Assembly (NCBI GenBank): GCA_902634325.1
Contig: CACPJP010000003.1
Span: 1 to 64,000 of the forward strand
Source of the DNA: an uncultured Pelagibacteraceae bacterium
Lineage (GTDB): Bacteria; Pseudomonadota; Alphaproteobacteria; Pelagibacterales; Pelagibacteraceae
Direction of reading: 5' to 3'
DNA: 64,000 bases
Made by a program: the position numbers and the translations under genes. Position 1 is the first letter of the stretch; each line of letters starts with the position of its first letter. Below the pieces are notes generated by a model that did no database searches, had not been told where the DNA came from, and saw only the letters and a list, made by a program, of their open reading frames with translations. Of the stretch, positions 36,520-45,366 are shown in pieces.

Positions 36520-36780
36520 ATGTCAAACAAAGAAGCGCATTGGACGAAGACTAGAAACCATATGTGGGTTACATTGGCGATCTGGTTCTTCTTCTCAATA
36601 GTAATATTTATGTTCGGTGAGTCGGTTAATCAAGCATCGTTTCTTGGTTATCCATTAGCTTATTATATGTCAGCGCAGGGATCACTTCTTGCGTTCGTAA
36701 TTTTAATCTTTTGGTTTGCTAATAAACAGGAGAAAATCGACGACGATCACGGATATGGTGGCGAAAGGGAGGATGACTAA
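36520..36780 (+). CDS. DUF4212 small subunit of a sodium/solute symporter
   Basis: I move the start from the ORF-track ATG at 36472 to the ATG at 36520, because GGGAGGA lies right before it and the family begins near MSNKEAHWTKTRN. The 86-residue protein has two helices, WVTLAIWFFFSIVIFMFG and a second around SLLAFVILIFWFANKQ, and an acidic tail. DUF4212 proteins pair with the SSS symporter that follows, whose ATG overlaps this stop by one base. The pair is usually tied to acetate or similar organic acids. Confidence 0.9.
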   Translation: MSNKEAHWTKTRNHMWVTLAIWFFFSIVIFMFGESVNQASFLGYPLAYYMSAQGSLLAFVILIFWFANKQEKIDDDHGYGGEREDD

Positions 36781-38615
36781 TGTTTAAAGGTGGTTTTATA
36801 CAAAACCTTCCTAAGATCTACGGTTTATACACTGGTGGATTCATAGTTTTCATCTTATTGATGGCAATTTTGGAATCAGCTGGTGTTAGCGCAGCGAACA
36901 TAGGAATTATGTTTGTGGCCTTTACAGTGTGTATATATGCATTGATCGGTTACTTATCTAGAACTATTCAAGTTGACGCTTATTATGTAGCGGGAAGACA
37001 AGTACCAACGGTATTTAATGGAATGGCGACAGCAGCTGACTGGATGTCAGGTGCATCGTTCGTTGCAATGGCTGGTGGTATTTATTTTGGTGGCTATACT
37101 TACATGGCATTCTTAGTTGGATGGACTGGTGGATACGTATTAGTATCAACTCTTCTAGCACCATACTTAAGAAAATTTGGTTGTTATACTGTGCCAGACT
37201 TTATTGGAACTAGATACGGCGGAACTCTACCGAGATTCTGTGCAACACTAGTGCTAGTATTGGCTTCATTCACTTACGTGACTGCACAAATTAACGCTAC
37301 TGGAACAATTGCATCAAGAGCTTTACAAATTCCATTTGAACTTGGAGTTTGGGTTGGTCTAATTAGTATTTTATTGTGCTCTATGTTAGGTGGTATGAGA
37401 GCTGTAACTTGGACGCAAGTAGCTCAGTATATCGTTTTAATTATAGCGTACTTAATCCCAATATTTTGGATGGGTAATAAGTTAGGAAACATATTCCCAC
37501 ACTTAATGTTAGGTGATGAAGTTCAGCGTTTAGCTGCTCTTGAAGCAGAATACGGTCTAGTTAAAAACAGTGCTGCGGACATTAAATCTGCGGGTGTACC
37601 AGGTGGATTAAAATATATTTCTAATCCTCACTCTGCTGTACCTGCTGGTGGAATGGCTGTATGGAAATACTTATCGCTTGCGATCTGTATGATGGTTGGA
37701 ACTGCATCGTTACCTCATATCTTAATGAGATACTTTACAACTCCTTCTGTTAAATCAGCAAGAAAATCAGTGGCTTGGTCACTGTTCTTTATCTTCTTGC
37801 TTTATTTCTCAGCACCTATGTTAGCGACACTATCTAAACTACAGTTAATGGATCCAAACTTACCTACTGCGATTATTGGTAAATCAATATCAGAGGTTCA
37901 AAGTATTGCATGGGTTCAAAACTGGATGTCAGTAAAACAAGTATTTATTGCTGACTTCAACGGTGATGGAATATTACAGTTGAACGAATGGTTTATGAGA
38001 GGTGACGTAGTAGTATTAGCGACTCCTGAAGTTGCTGGATTACCTTACGTTATTTCTGGATTAGTTGCTGCAGGAGGTATGGCTGCTGCCATGTCAACTG
38101 CCGATGGATTAGTTTTGGCGATATCAAACTGTTTATCACATGATATCTATTACAAAATAATCGATCCAAAAGCTGATGTTAGAAAAAGGCTGATCGTAGC
38201 TCGTGTACTTCTAGTAGTTATCGGTGCTCTAGGTGCTTATATCGCATCAATGAGACTTACTGGTATATTAGGAGCAGTAGCTTGGGCATTCGACTTTGCA
38301 ATGTCAGGCTTATTCTTCCCACTTGTACTTGGTGTATGGTGGAAGAGAGCTAACACAGCTGGTGCGGTTGCAGGAATACTTGGAGGTTTAGCTGCTGGTA
38401 CAGCATATCTAATTTATGTTGGACCTAAATTTATGGCAAACACTCCTTGGCTTGGAATTGACCACTTAAGATTTGGTATCATTGGAGCTTCAGTAAGCTT
38501 AATTGCTATGGTTGTAGTAAGCTTAATGACTAAAGCACCTAGTGCTGCCACTCAGAAGATGGTTGATGACGTTAGAGTACCTAGCGGAAGAGCTATTCTT
38601 GGAAAACAACACTAA
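36780..38615 (+). CDS. Sodium:solute symporter (SSS), acetate/organic-acid type
   Basis: The 611-residue permease has about 13 helices. SSS features include YYVAGRQVPTVFNGMATAADWMSGASF and GGMAAAMSTADGLVLAISNCLSHD. A distinctive insert near 380-420 contains the calcium-loop-like FNGDGILQLNEWF. This VC_2705-type subgroup, with a DUF4212 partner, sits near acs in many genomes, so acetate is the likely substrate (inference). Codon use looks more GC-rich than that of neighbours, suggesting high expression. A terminator follows. Confidence 0.9.
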   Translation: MFKGGFIQNLPKIYGLYTGGFIVFILLMAILESAGVSAANIGIMFVAFTVCIYALIGYLSRTIQVDAYYVAGRQVPTVFNGMATAADWMSGASFVAMAGGIYFGGYTYMAFLVGWTGGYVLVSTLLAPYLRKFGCYTVPDFIGTRYGGTLPRFCATLVLVLASFTYVTAQINATGTIASRALQIPFELGVWVGLISILLCSMLGGMRAVTWTQVAQYIVLIIAYLIPIFWMGNKLGNIFPHLMLGDEVQRLAALEAEYGLVKNSAADIKSAGVPGGLKYISNPHSAVPAGGMAVWKYLSLAICMMVGTASLPHILMRYFTTPSVKSARKSVAWSLFFIFLLYFSAPMLATLSKLQLMDPNLPTAIIGKSISEVQSIAWVQNWMSVKQVFIADFNGDGILQLNEWFMRGDVVVLATPEVAGLPYVISGLVAAGGMAAAMSTADGLVLAISNCLSHDIYYKIIDPKADVRKRLIVARVLLVVIGALGAYIASMRLTGILGAVAWAFDFAMSGLFFPLVLGVWWKRANTAGAVAGILGGLAAGTAYLIYVGPKFMANTPWLGIDHLRFGIIGASVSLIAMVVVSLMTKAPSAATQKMVDDVRVPSGRAILGKQH

Positions 38616-38633
38616 ATAAAATTATTTTATTAT

Positions 38634-38664
38634 AAAAGGGGCGATTTATTCGCCCCTTTTTTTT
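38634..38664 (+). terminator. Rho-independent terminator after the symporter
   Basis: An 11-bp stem AAAAGGGGCGA/TCGCCCCTTTT with a 5-base loop is followed by further T residues (eight T in all after the C run). It ends the DUF4212-symporter transcript. Confidence 0.9.
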
Positions 38665-38700
38665 GCTTTAAGCAGTCAATTTCACATGCTAACTTAATTT

Positions 38701-39036
38701 ATGCCAATTTGGGTATTAACTGTAGATTATGTCCTGGGAATCATTATGTGGACACTAATAGGAAGATCCGCAATGAATATTTTCCAAAGAGAGGATTCGA
38801 ATTTCTTTTTTATGAAAGCTTTTGTTAAGCTAACTAACCCTATCCTAAAACTCTTTGAATTTATTACTCCTAGTTTTTTAATACCAATTTTTGTACCATT
38901 ATACGTTGCATGGTTCTTTTATATGATTAGATTTTATGCAATGCCTTATATTTTGGGCTATGATGTAATGGGTATGCTTTCATTTCCATTAGAAAGTGAT
39001 ATTTCTAAAGAAATATATCGTCTATTTAATAGATAA
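38701..39036 (+). CDS. YggT-like small membrane protein
   Basis: The 111-residue protein has two or three helices. The segment FVKLTNPILKLFEFITPSFLIP resembles the YggT motif with a Pro after the conserved T/N-P, preceded by a helix that includes MWTLIGRSAMNIF. Similar proteins occur near acetate symporters in alphaproteobacteria, from memory. It follows the terminator by about 36 bases and precedes the second symporter by 6 bases. Confidence 0.55.
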   Translation: MPIWVLTVDYVLGIIMWTLIGRSAMNIFQREDSNFFFMKAFVKLTNPILKLFEFITPSFLIPIFVPLYVAWFFYMIRFYAMPYILGYDVMGMLSFPLESDISKEIYRLFNR

Positions 39037-39042
39037 TTTAAA

Positions 39043-40974
39043 ATGACAGGGAAACTTTATATTTTGGGAATTTTTTTAACCTTGTATTGGGGTTTTTGTC
39101 TTCTTATAGGTTTTAAAAATCAAAAAAAAATCATATCTCCAGTTGACTTTTTTATATTTGGTAGACAACTTCCAAGTTGGGCTTTCTTTGCTATTGCAAC
39201 AAGTACAGTTTTTTCTGGTTGGATATTTTTTTTACACCCAAGTTTAATTTTTACAAATGGATTTCCTTATTCGGTCACATCTTTATTCATAATTGCAATC
39301 CCATTAGTTGGGATACTTTTTTCTAAAAGACAGTGGATGCTATCAAAAAGATTTGGATTTGTAACTCCTTCAGAAATGATTTCAATATATTTTAAAAGTG
39401 ATATTTTGAGAGTATTAATAGTTATTATAACTTTAGGTTTTGCAATACCTTTTATCGGAATGCAATTATCCCTGGGGGGATTATTGATAAATATTCTTTC
39501 AGATAATTTAATCGGTACTGGTTCTGCGGCTATTTTATTAGGAGGAATAATTACAGTTTATTTAAGCACCGGGGGAATTAAATCAATTATTTATATTGAT
39601 TCAATTCAATTTTTATTAATAGTTTTCGGGATAATTTGTGTCGGTTTTGTTGTGTATGAATTAGTTGGGGGCTGGAGTCTTTTAAATGAAAGTTTATCAA
39701 GAATTGCAAACTTAAAAGTAAATTTATTTAATTCTAAAGAAACTTATAATTCCTATCTCGCTATTCCAGGAACAATAAAAATTGTTGAAATACTAAACGA
39801 AAGTTTATCCTATAATGGAATATGGACTTCGTCGATGATATTTACTTTTGTTTTTGCATTAACTGGGATGCAAATGTCTCCCAATATGTCCATGCTAACT
39901 TTTGCAAGCAAAGAAGTTCAATATTTTGGTACACAACAAATCTGGTTTTCTGCTTTTTTAATAGGATTTTTATTAATTTTTTTCACAACAGCAATTGGTA
40001 TTGGAGCAACATTGCTAGGAGGGAATAATTTTATTAATGAAAGCGGGAATAATATTTCAAATATTTTACCTCCAACAATGTATCCTAACGAGGCCATAAG
40101 CTTAGTTCCTAATTTAATTAACCTTGTTGGGGAATACTCTTATGTCTTTTTTGGAATTTTGGCACTTTGCGCAATTGCATCTGTTCAGGCAACAAGTTCT
40201 TTATATTTAACTACAAGCGCAATAGTAACAAGAGATATATTAAAGAAATTTTTTGTTAAAAATTTGAACAACCAACAACAAATTTTTTCTTCTAGAATTG
40301 CTTTAATGTTGGTCTTTATTTCTTCCTTGAGTTTGTCGATTATATCTGGTGGAAAAATTATTGATCTCGGAAGCTTTGCTCTATCTATAGCTTGCCAAAT
40401 GCTTGTACCATTAATTGCGATATGTTACTTCTCGTGGTTTACTAAACAAGGCGTCTCATGTGGAATTATTGTGGGAATAATTACAGTAATTTTTACTGAA
40501 AGTATTGGTAAAAATCTTTTTGGTGATCTTATAGTTTGGAATAAGTGGCCACTGACAATTCACTCTTCTGCATGGGGAATATTTTTTAATTTAGTTAGTG
40601 CATCTATTATATCTTTCATCACACAGGAAACTAAAGAAACCAACCATAAGAGAAAGTTTCATGATTTTATTGAAGAAAATAAAAACTATTCTTTAACAAG
40701 AAGAAGTTTAAAACCAAGCGCATTGATAATTTTGATTGCCTGGCTATTTTTTGCTTTGGGACCCGGGGTTATAATGGGAAATGAATTGTTTGGTAAACCA
40801 GTTAATGTGGAAAGTTGGTCCTTTGGTATGCCATCTATTTGGGTATGGCAAATAGTATTTTGGATACTTGGGGTTTTATTGATTTGGTTTTTGGCTATAA
40901 AAATGGAAATGTCTACTTCTCCTCCAAAAACTATAATTTCACAAACAGATGATATTGGTAGCAGTTATAGGTGA
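39043..40974 (+). CDS. Sodium:solute symporter family permease (second)
   Basis: The 643-residue protein has about 13-15 helices with SSS marks: FFIFGRQLPSWAFFAIATSTVFSGW, GFVTPSEMISIYFKSD, and ASVQATSSLYLTTSAIVTRDI. It is diverged from the previous symporter and more AT-rich in codons, so it is not a recent duplicate. No sensor domain follows. Substrate is unknown. It probably shares a transcript with the YggT-like gene. Confidence 0.85.
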   Translation: MTGKLYILGIFLTLYWGFCLLIGFKNQKKIISPVDFFIFGRQLPSWAFFAIATSTVFSGWIFFLHPSLIFTNGFPYSVTSLFIIAIPLVGILFSKRQWMLSKRFGFVTPSEMISIYFKSDILRVLIVIITLGFAIPFIGMQLSLGGLLINILSDNLIGTGSAAILLGGIITVYLSTGGIKSIIYIDSIQFLLIVFGIICVGFVVYELVGGWSLLNESLSRIANLKVNLFNSKETYNSYLAIPGTIKIVEILNESLSYNGIWTSSMIFTFVFALTGMQMSPNMSMLTFASKEVQYFGTQQIWFSAFLIGFLLIFFTTAIGIGATLLGGNNFINESGNNISNILPPTMYPNEAISLVPNLINLVGEYSYVFFGILALCAIASVQATSSLYLTTSAIVTRDILKKFFVKNLNNQQQIFSSRIALMLVFISSLSLSIISGGKIIDLGSFALSIACQMLVPLIAICYFSWFTKQGVSCGIIVGIITVIFTESIGKNLFGDLIVWNKWPLTIHSSAWGIFFNLVSASIISFITQETKETNHKRKFHDFIEENKNYSLTRRSLKPSALIILIAWLFFALGPGVIMGNELFGKPVNVESWSFGMPSIWVWQIVFWILGVLLIWFLAIKMEMSTSPPKTIISQTDDIGSSYR

Positions 40975-41024
40975 TTAAATATTTTTTTGACATCTAATTA
41001 TTTAAAACTATAAATAAATTAGAT

Positions 41025-41687
41025 ATGACCACTTCCATTAAGATATCACCTTCAATTTTAGCGTGTGATTTTAGCAAAATTGGAAAAGAGGTAGAAGCTT
41101 TGGAAAAGGCCGGCGCCGATTATATTCATGTTGATGTGATGGATGGTCATTTTGTTCCTAACTTAACAATTGGGCCTGATGTAATAAAAAAAATAAGACC
41201 TTTTAGTAAGAAAATTTTTGATGTGCATTTAATGATTTCTCCAGTAGATAAATATATTGAACAGTTTGCAAATGCTGGCGCTGATATAATTACTTTTCAT
41301 CCAGAAGCAACAAATGATACTGGAGAAACAATTAAATTGATAAGAAAGTTTAACAAAAAAGTTGGTGTATCACTTAAGCCGAAAAGTAAAATTGAAATTA
41401 TAAAAAACTATTTAGATAAAATAGATTTAATTTTGATAATGAGTGTAGAGCCAGGTTTTGGAGGTCAAAAATTCATGCCAGAAGTATTGCCAAAATTAAA
41501 AGAATTAAAAAAAATTATAGATAAAGAAAAATATAATATAGATTTAGAAATAGACGGGGGTATAAATTTTCAAAACTCAAAAACTGTAAAGGAGGCTGGA
41601 GCCAACATATTGGTTTCAGGATCCACGATATTTAAGGAAAATAACGGAGACTTAAAAAAAAATATTAATCTACTTCGTGAAAAATAA
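41025..41687 (+). CDS. rpe: Ribulose-phosphate 3-epimerase
   Basis: Rpe interconverts ribulose-5-P and xylulose-5-P in the pentose phosphate pathway. The metal-binding set is visible: H35 and D37 in YIHVDVMDGHFVPN, and downstream HLMIS and DGGIN. Phosphate-binding elements EPGFGGQKF and LVSGSTIF are present. Length 220 is normal. It starts an rpe, heparinase-like, purH run with gaps of 3-4 bases. Confidence 0.97.
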   Translation: MTTSIKISPSILACDFSKIGKEVEALEKAGADYIHVDVMDGHFVPNLTIGPDVIKKIRPFSKKIFDVHLMISPVDKYIEQFANAGADIITFHPEATNDTGETIKLIRKFNKKVGVSLKPKSKIEIIKNYLDKIDLILIMSVEPGFGGQKFMPEVLPKLKELKKIIDKEKYNIDLEIDGGINFQNSKTVKEAGANILVSGSTIFKENNGDLKKNINLLREK

Positions 41688-41690
41688 TAA

Positions 41691-43337
41691 ATGACTAGTG
41701 TTAAAAGTATTTATATTTATTTTTTATCAATAAGAAAACTTATAATTAAATCAATCAAAGAGTTTATTTTCACTACTGGTTTTTATAACAAATTATTGAA
41801 CTCAAAAATTCCATCAAGATTTTTCTTTTACCCCAATCCATATTTATTGTCACCTTTATTAAATCACAAAGATTTATTAATTAAAATATCAAATGAGGAT
41901 GTAAGAAATTTTCGAATTAATTTTCTTAAAAATAAAGAAAAAAAAAGTATACATAATTTTTTATGGTTAAATTTAGTTGATAGAAAAAATGAATTTGAAA
42001 TAATTCAAAAAATTATAGAAGAATGGATAATAAAATATCAAAAATACAAAAAAGATACGTGGAGTAATAATTTAATTAGCATAAGAATTATTAGTTGGAT
42101 TTCCAATGCCGACCTTATTTTAAAAAATAATCAAAAAGATTTTAAACAGCTTTTTTATAAATGCCTTATGAGACAAATAACTTTTGTAAAAAAAAATTTA
42201 CAAAACATATCTAATGAAAATAAAAAAATATCTGCTATTAGTGCAATAATATTGTCTGGGCTAGTATTCAGAGAATACTATAATAATTACAAAATGGGTC
42301 TTAAGGAACTTAAAAAATTTATTGAAAATTCTTTTGATAAAAATGGTTTTCCTAAAAATAGGAATTTCGAAAATTTAGTTACATTTTTACAATATTTTAT
42401 TCTAATAAAAGAATGGATAAAAAATGGTCAAGAAATAGTACCTGACTATTTGGAAGAAATAATCGATAAAAATCTAGTCTGCCTCAATTCCTTAAATAGT
42501 CCGCTTAAAAAACTACCTTTATTTAATGGTTCTACCGAAAAAAATTTAGAGAACTTTTTAGAATACTTAGAAAAACTTAATTATAGTTTAAAAAAGAATT
42601 TAAAATCCGTTGGCCAAATTCAAATTGTAAAAAATAAAAAATCAACCTTATATTTTGATTCTGGAGAACCTCCTACACACAAACTTTCAAAAGATTACCA
42701 ATCAGGTCCATTATCATTTGAGTATTCAAATGATAATGACAAAATAATTACAAATTGTGGTTATGGAAGAAAAATATCAAAAAAAATTCAACTTTTAAGT
42801 AAATTTACTTCTGCTCAATCAACATTATGTATTAACAACACTTCGGTTGTTAAATTTAAAAAGAATAGTTTAATTAACAAAGCTTATGGCTCAACTATTA
42901 GTAATTCATTTAAAATTTTTGATTTTGATAGAACAGAAGATAAAACAAATGTTACTGTTTCAGCAACTCACAATGCTTACCTTGATAAGTTTGGATATCT
43001 ACATAAAAGAACTATTAAATTTTTTAAAAAAAATAACCAAATAGAAGGAAACGATCATTTAATCAAAAAAAATGGCAGTTCAAGTGTTGGGTTTTCTATT
43101 AGATTTCATCTGTATCCTGGAATCAATACAGTTAAAACTATTAGCGGCAAGAGCATACTCTTACAAGTTAACAAAAATAAAGCCTGGGTGTTTTCATCTG
43201 AAAATCAAAATATTAATATAGAGAAAAGTCTATTTTTGGGGGGTAATAAAGCATTAAATAATCAATGCATAGTAATTTATGGAGATACAAAAGATGAAGA
43301 CGTTGATATTAAGTGGAAACTAAAAAAAGCCAGCTAG
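41691..43337 (+). CDS. Heparinase II/III-like family protein
   Basis: The 548-residue protein has an N-terminal alpha/alpha-barrel with repeated aromatic helices (about 70-260) and a C-terminal beta-sandwich with SGEPPTHKLSKDYQSGPLSFEYS and SSSVGFSIRFHLYPG. It has no visible signal peptide. The slot between rpe and purH is typical of alphaproteobacteria, where it is kept without a known substrate. A role in cell envelope or glycan turnover is inference. Confidence 0.83.
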   Translation: MTSVKSIYIYFLSIRKLIIKSIKEFIFTTGFYNKLLNSKIPSRFFFYPNPYLLSPLLNHKDLLIKISNEDVRNFRINFLKNKEKKSIHNFLWLNLVDRKNEFEIIQKIIEEWIIKYQKYKKDTWSNNLISIRIISWISNADLILKNNQKDFKQLFYKCLMRQITFVKKNLQNISNENKKISAISAIILSGLVFREYYNNYKMGLKELKKFIENSFDKNGFPKNRNFENLVTFLQYFILIKEWIKNGQEIVPDYLEEIIDKNLVCLNSLNSPLKKLPLFNGSTEKNLENFLEYLEKLNYSLKKNLKSVGQIQIVKNKKSTLYFDSGEPPTHKLSKDYQSGPLSFEYSNDNDKIITNCGYGRKISKKIQLLSKFTSAQSTLCINNTSVVKFKKNSLINKAYGSTISNSFKIFDFDRTEDKTNVTVSATHNAYLDKFGYLHKRTIKFFKKNNQIEGNDHLIKKNGSSSVGFSIRFHLYPGINTVKTISGKSILLQVNKNKAWVFSSENQNINIEKSLFLGGNKALNNQCIVIYGDTKDEDVDIKWKLKKAS

Positions 43338-43341
43338 GTTA

Positions 43342-44889
43342 ATGTCTCAAAAAATAAAAAATGCTTTAATATCGTTATCTGATAAATCTGGCATTGAAAA
43401 AATATTAAAAGTATTAAAGAAGTACAACATAAAAATAATTAGTTCAGGTGGAACTTATAAAGAAATAAAAAAACTTGGCTACAGTTGCACTGAGATCTCA
43501 AAATATACAAAATTTGATGAGATACTTGATGGGAGAGTAAAAACTTTACATCCCAAAATTCACTCAGGAATTCTCAGCAAAAGATCAAATAATAAACACA
43601 AAAGAGAAATGAATAAAAAAAAATTTAATTATATAGATTTGATAATTGTAAATTTTTACCCTTTTGAAGAAACAATCCAAAAAACTAAAAATTTTAAAAA
43701 AATTATTGAAAATATAGATATTGGTGGTCCTACAATGGTAAGGGGAGCAGCTAAAAATTTCAGTGATGTTTCAATTATTGTAGATAAAAAAGATTATACT
43801 TACCTCATAAGCGAGTTAAATAAAAACGAAGGTTCTACAAGCCTAAAGTTTAGAGAACAAATGGCTGGTAAAGCCTTTGGATTAACCGCTTATTATGACT
43901 CTATGATATCAAATTGGTTTAATAAAAAACTTAATATAATTTTTCCTGATAAAAAAACCATTTTTGGAAAAAAAATCACACAGCTGAAATATGGTGAAAA
44001 TCCTCATCAAAGAAGCAGTATATATGTGAATGATTTGTTTCATCAAGAGTTGGGTTTAAAAAAAATTAGAGGAAAAGCATTAAGTTACAATAATTACAAT
44101 GATATATTTGCTGGTCTAGAAATTTTGTCATCATTCAAAAAAACTGGGTCAGTTATAATCAAGCACGCAAACCCATCGGGAGCATCAATTAATGCTTCTT
44201 CTATGAAATCTTTTCAAGAATCTTATCGGTCTGACCCAATAAGTGCCTTTGGAGGGGTTGTGGCATGCAATTTTAAAATTAATAAAAAAATAGCAAAAGA
44301 AATGTCTAAAATATTTTTTGAGGTTATATTGGCAAAAAAATTTGATAAAGAGGCTTTAAAAATATTTAGTACAAAAAAAAATTTGATATTGATAGACATA
44401 TCAAAATTTAAGCACAAAAAAGAATACCAGATTAAACAATTTGATAACTCATTTTTAATACAAGATAAAAATAAGATAATATTTAAAAAGAAGGATTTAA
44501 AATTTGTTACAAAACTTAAACCAACCAAAAAAGAGACCGAAGCTGCTGAATTTGCTTTTAATATATGCAAATTTGCTAAATCAAACTCAATTATAATTAC
44601 AAATAACTTTTCAACTATAGGAATAGGAGCTGGCCAACCTAGTAGGATTGATAGTTGTAAAATTGCCATTCAAAAAGCAAAACAATCCCAACCTAAAAAA
44701 CTTAAAAACTCTGTTGCTGCATCTGATGCTTTTTTTCCTTTTTCTGATGGAATTAAAAAATTAATTAAAGCTGGTGTGAAAGTAATAATTCAACCTGGTG
44801 GCTCGATAAGAGATAAAGAATCAATCTTGGTGGCCAATAAAGCAAAGGTGAAAATGATTTTTACTGGTGTTAGACACTTTAATCATTAA
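43342..44889 (+). CDS. purH: Bifunctional AICAR formyltransferase/IMP cyclohydrolase
   Basis: PurH does the last two steps of IMP synthesis. The N-terminal cyclohydrolase has NALISLSDKSGIEK, DGRVKTLHPKIH and GGPTMVRGAAKN. The C-terminal transformylase has QLKYGENPHQ, KHANPSGAS and the ending RHFNH. Length 515 is normal. It follows the heparinase-like gene by 4 bases and converges with phhB, overlapping by 4 bases. Confidence 0.97.
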   Translation: MSQKIKNALISLSDKSGIEKILKVLKKYNIKIISSGGTYKEIKKLGYSCTEISKYTKFDEILDGRVKTLHPKIHSGILSKRSNNKHKREMNKKKFNYIDLIIVNFYPFEETIQKTKNFKKIIENIDIGGPTMVRGAAKNFSDVSIIVDKKDYTYLISELNKNEGSTSLKFREQMAGKAFGLTAYYDSMISNWFNKKLNIIFPDKKTIFGKKITQLKYGENPHQRSSIYVNDLFHQELGLKKIRGKALSYNNYNDIFAGLEILSSFKKTGSVIIKHANPSGASINASSMKSFQESYRSDPISAFGGVVACNFKINKKIAKEMSKIFFEVILAKKFDKEALKIFSTKKNLILIDISKFKHKKEYQIKQFDNSFLIQDKNKIIFKKKDLKFVTKLKPTKKETEAAEFAFNICKFAKSNSIIITNNFSTIGIGAGQPSRIDSCKIAIQKAKQSQPKKLKNSVAASDAFFPFSDGIKKLIKAGVKVIIQPGGSIRDKESILVANKAKVKMIFTGVRHFNH

Positions 44890-45224
44890 GAAATTTTATC
44901 GACCTTAGCAGCTAAAACAAAATCACTTTCGTGCAATCCTTTTATTGCGTGTGTAAAAATTTTAATTTTTGCATACCCCCACCCAAACCAAATATCTGGA
45001 TGGTGACCTTCTTTTTCAGCTATTTCGCCAACTTTATTTACAAAGTTTTGGCTCTCTAAAAAGTTTTTGAATTTAAAGTTTTTAATTAAATAGTAAATTT
45101 TATCATCATCTGTTTTAACTTCCCAGCCATCAACCATTTTAAGATATTTGTGTATTTCAGTTATTTCAAATCCTGGGATACCACCTTTGCAAGGAATACA
45201 TTTTTTATCGGCTAAGTCAGTCAT
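44886..45224 (-). CDS. phhB: Pterin-4a-carbinolamine dehydratase
   Basis: The ORF track starts at 45287, but that N-terminus is translation of the tRNA-Gly gene. I use the ATG at 45222-45224 (112 residues, MTDLADKKC...). Conserved marks are EKEGHHPDIWFGWGYAKIKIFTHAIKGL with the active-site histidines. The family recycles the pterin of aromatic hydroxylases or acts as a transcription coactivator. It lies 18 bases downstream of the tRNA and very likely shares its transcript. Confidence 0.92.
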   Translation of the reverse strand: MTDLADKKCIPCKGGIPGFEITEIHKYLKMVDGWEVKTDDDKIYYLIKNFKFKNFLESQNFVNKVGEIAEKEGHHPDIWFGWGYAKIKIFTHAIKGLHESDFVLAAKVDKIS

Positions 45225-45242
45225 AAATTTAGGTCTTTCTTT

Positions 45243-45317
45243 TGGAGCGGGAGAAGGGAATTGAACCCTCGGCCTAAACGTTGGCAACGTTTCGCTCTAC
45301 CACTGAGCTACTCCCGC
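45243..45317 (-). tRNA. tRNA-Gly (anticodon GCC), CCA encoded
   Basis: The minus strand reads GCGGGAGTAGCTCAGTGG at the 5' end, with a complete cloverleaf: acceptor GCGGGAG/CTCCCGC, D arm with AGCTCAG, anticodon loop TTGCCAA, and T arm GAGGGTTCAATTCCCTT. The discriminator base is T, followed by an encoded CCA. It is the only tRNA gene I found in the window. Confidence 0.97.
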
Positions 45318-45333
45318 ATTATTACAGTTCAAT

Positions 45334-45363
45334 AATATAGTATATAAAATTTAAAAAGGTCAA
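45334..45363 (-). promoter_or_regulatory. Predicted promoter for tRNA-Gly (and phhB)
   Basis: On the minus strand TTGACC (45358-45363) and TATATT (45334-45339) are 18 bases apart. The start would be near 45327, about 10 bases before the mature tRNA. It fills the gap after the sulfotransferase gene. Confidence 0.5.
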
Positions 45364-45366
45364 GTT

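Noticed and set aside
45225-45287. N-terminal extension of the phhB ORF (MPTFRPRVQFPSPAP...)
   Set aside because: It is translation through the tRNA-Gly gene; the ATG at 45222-45224 begins the conserved protein.
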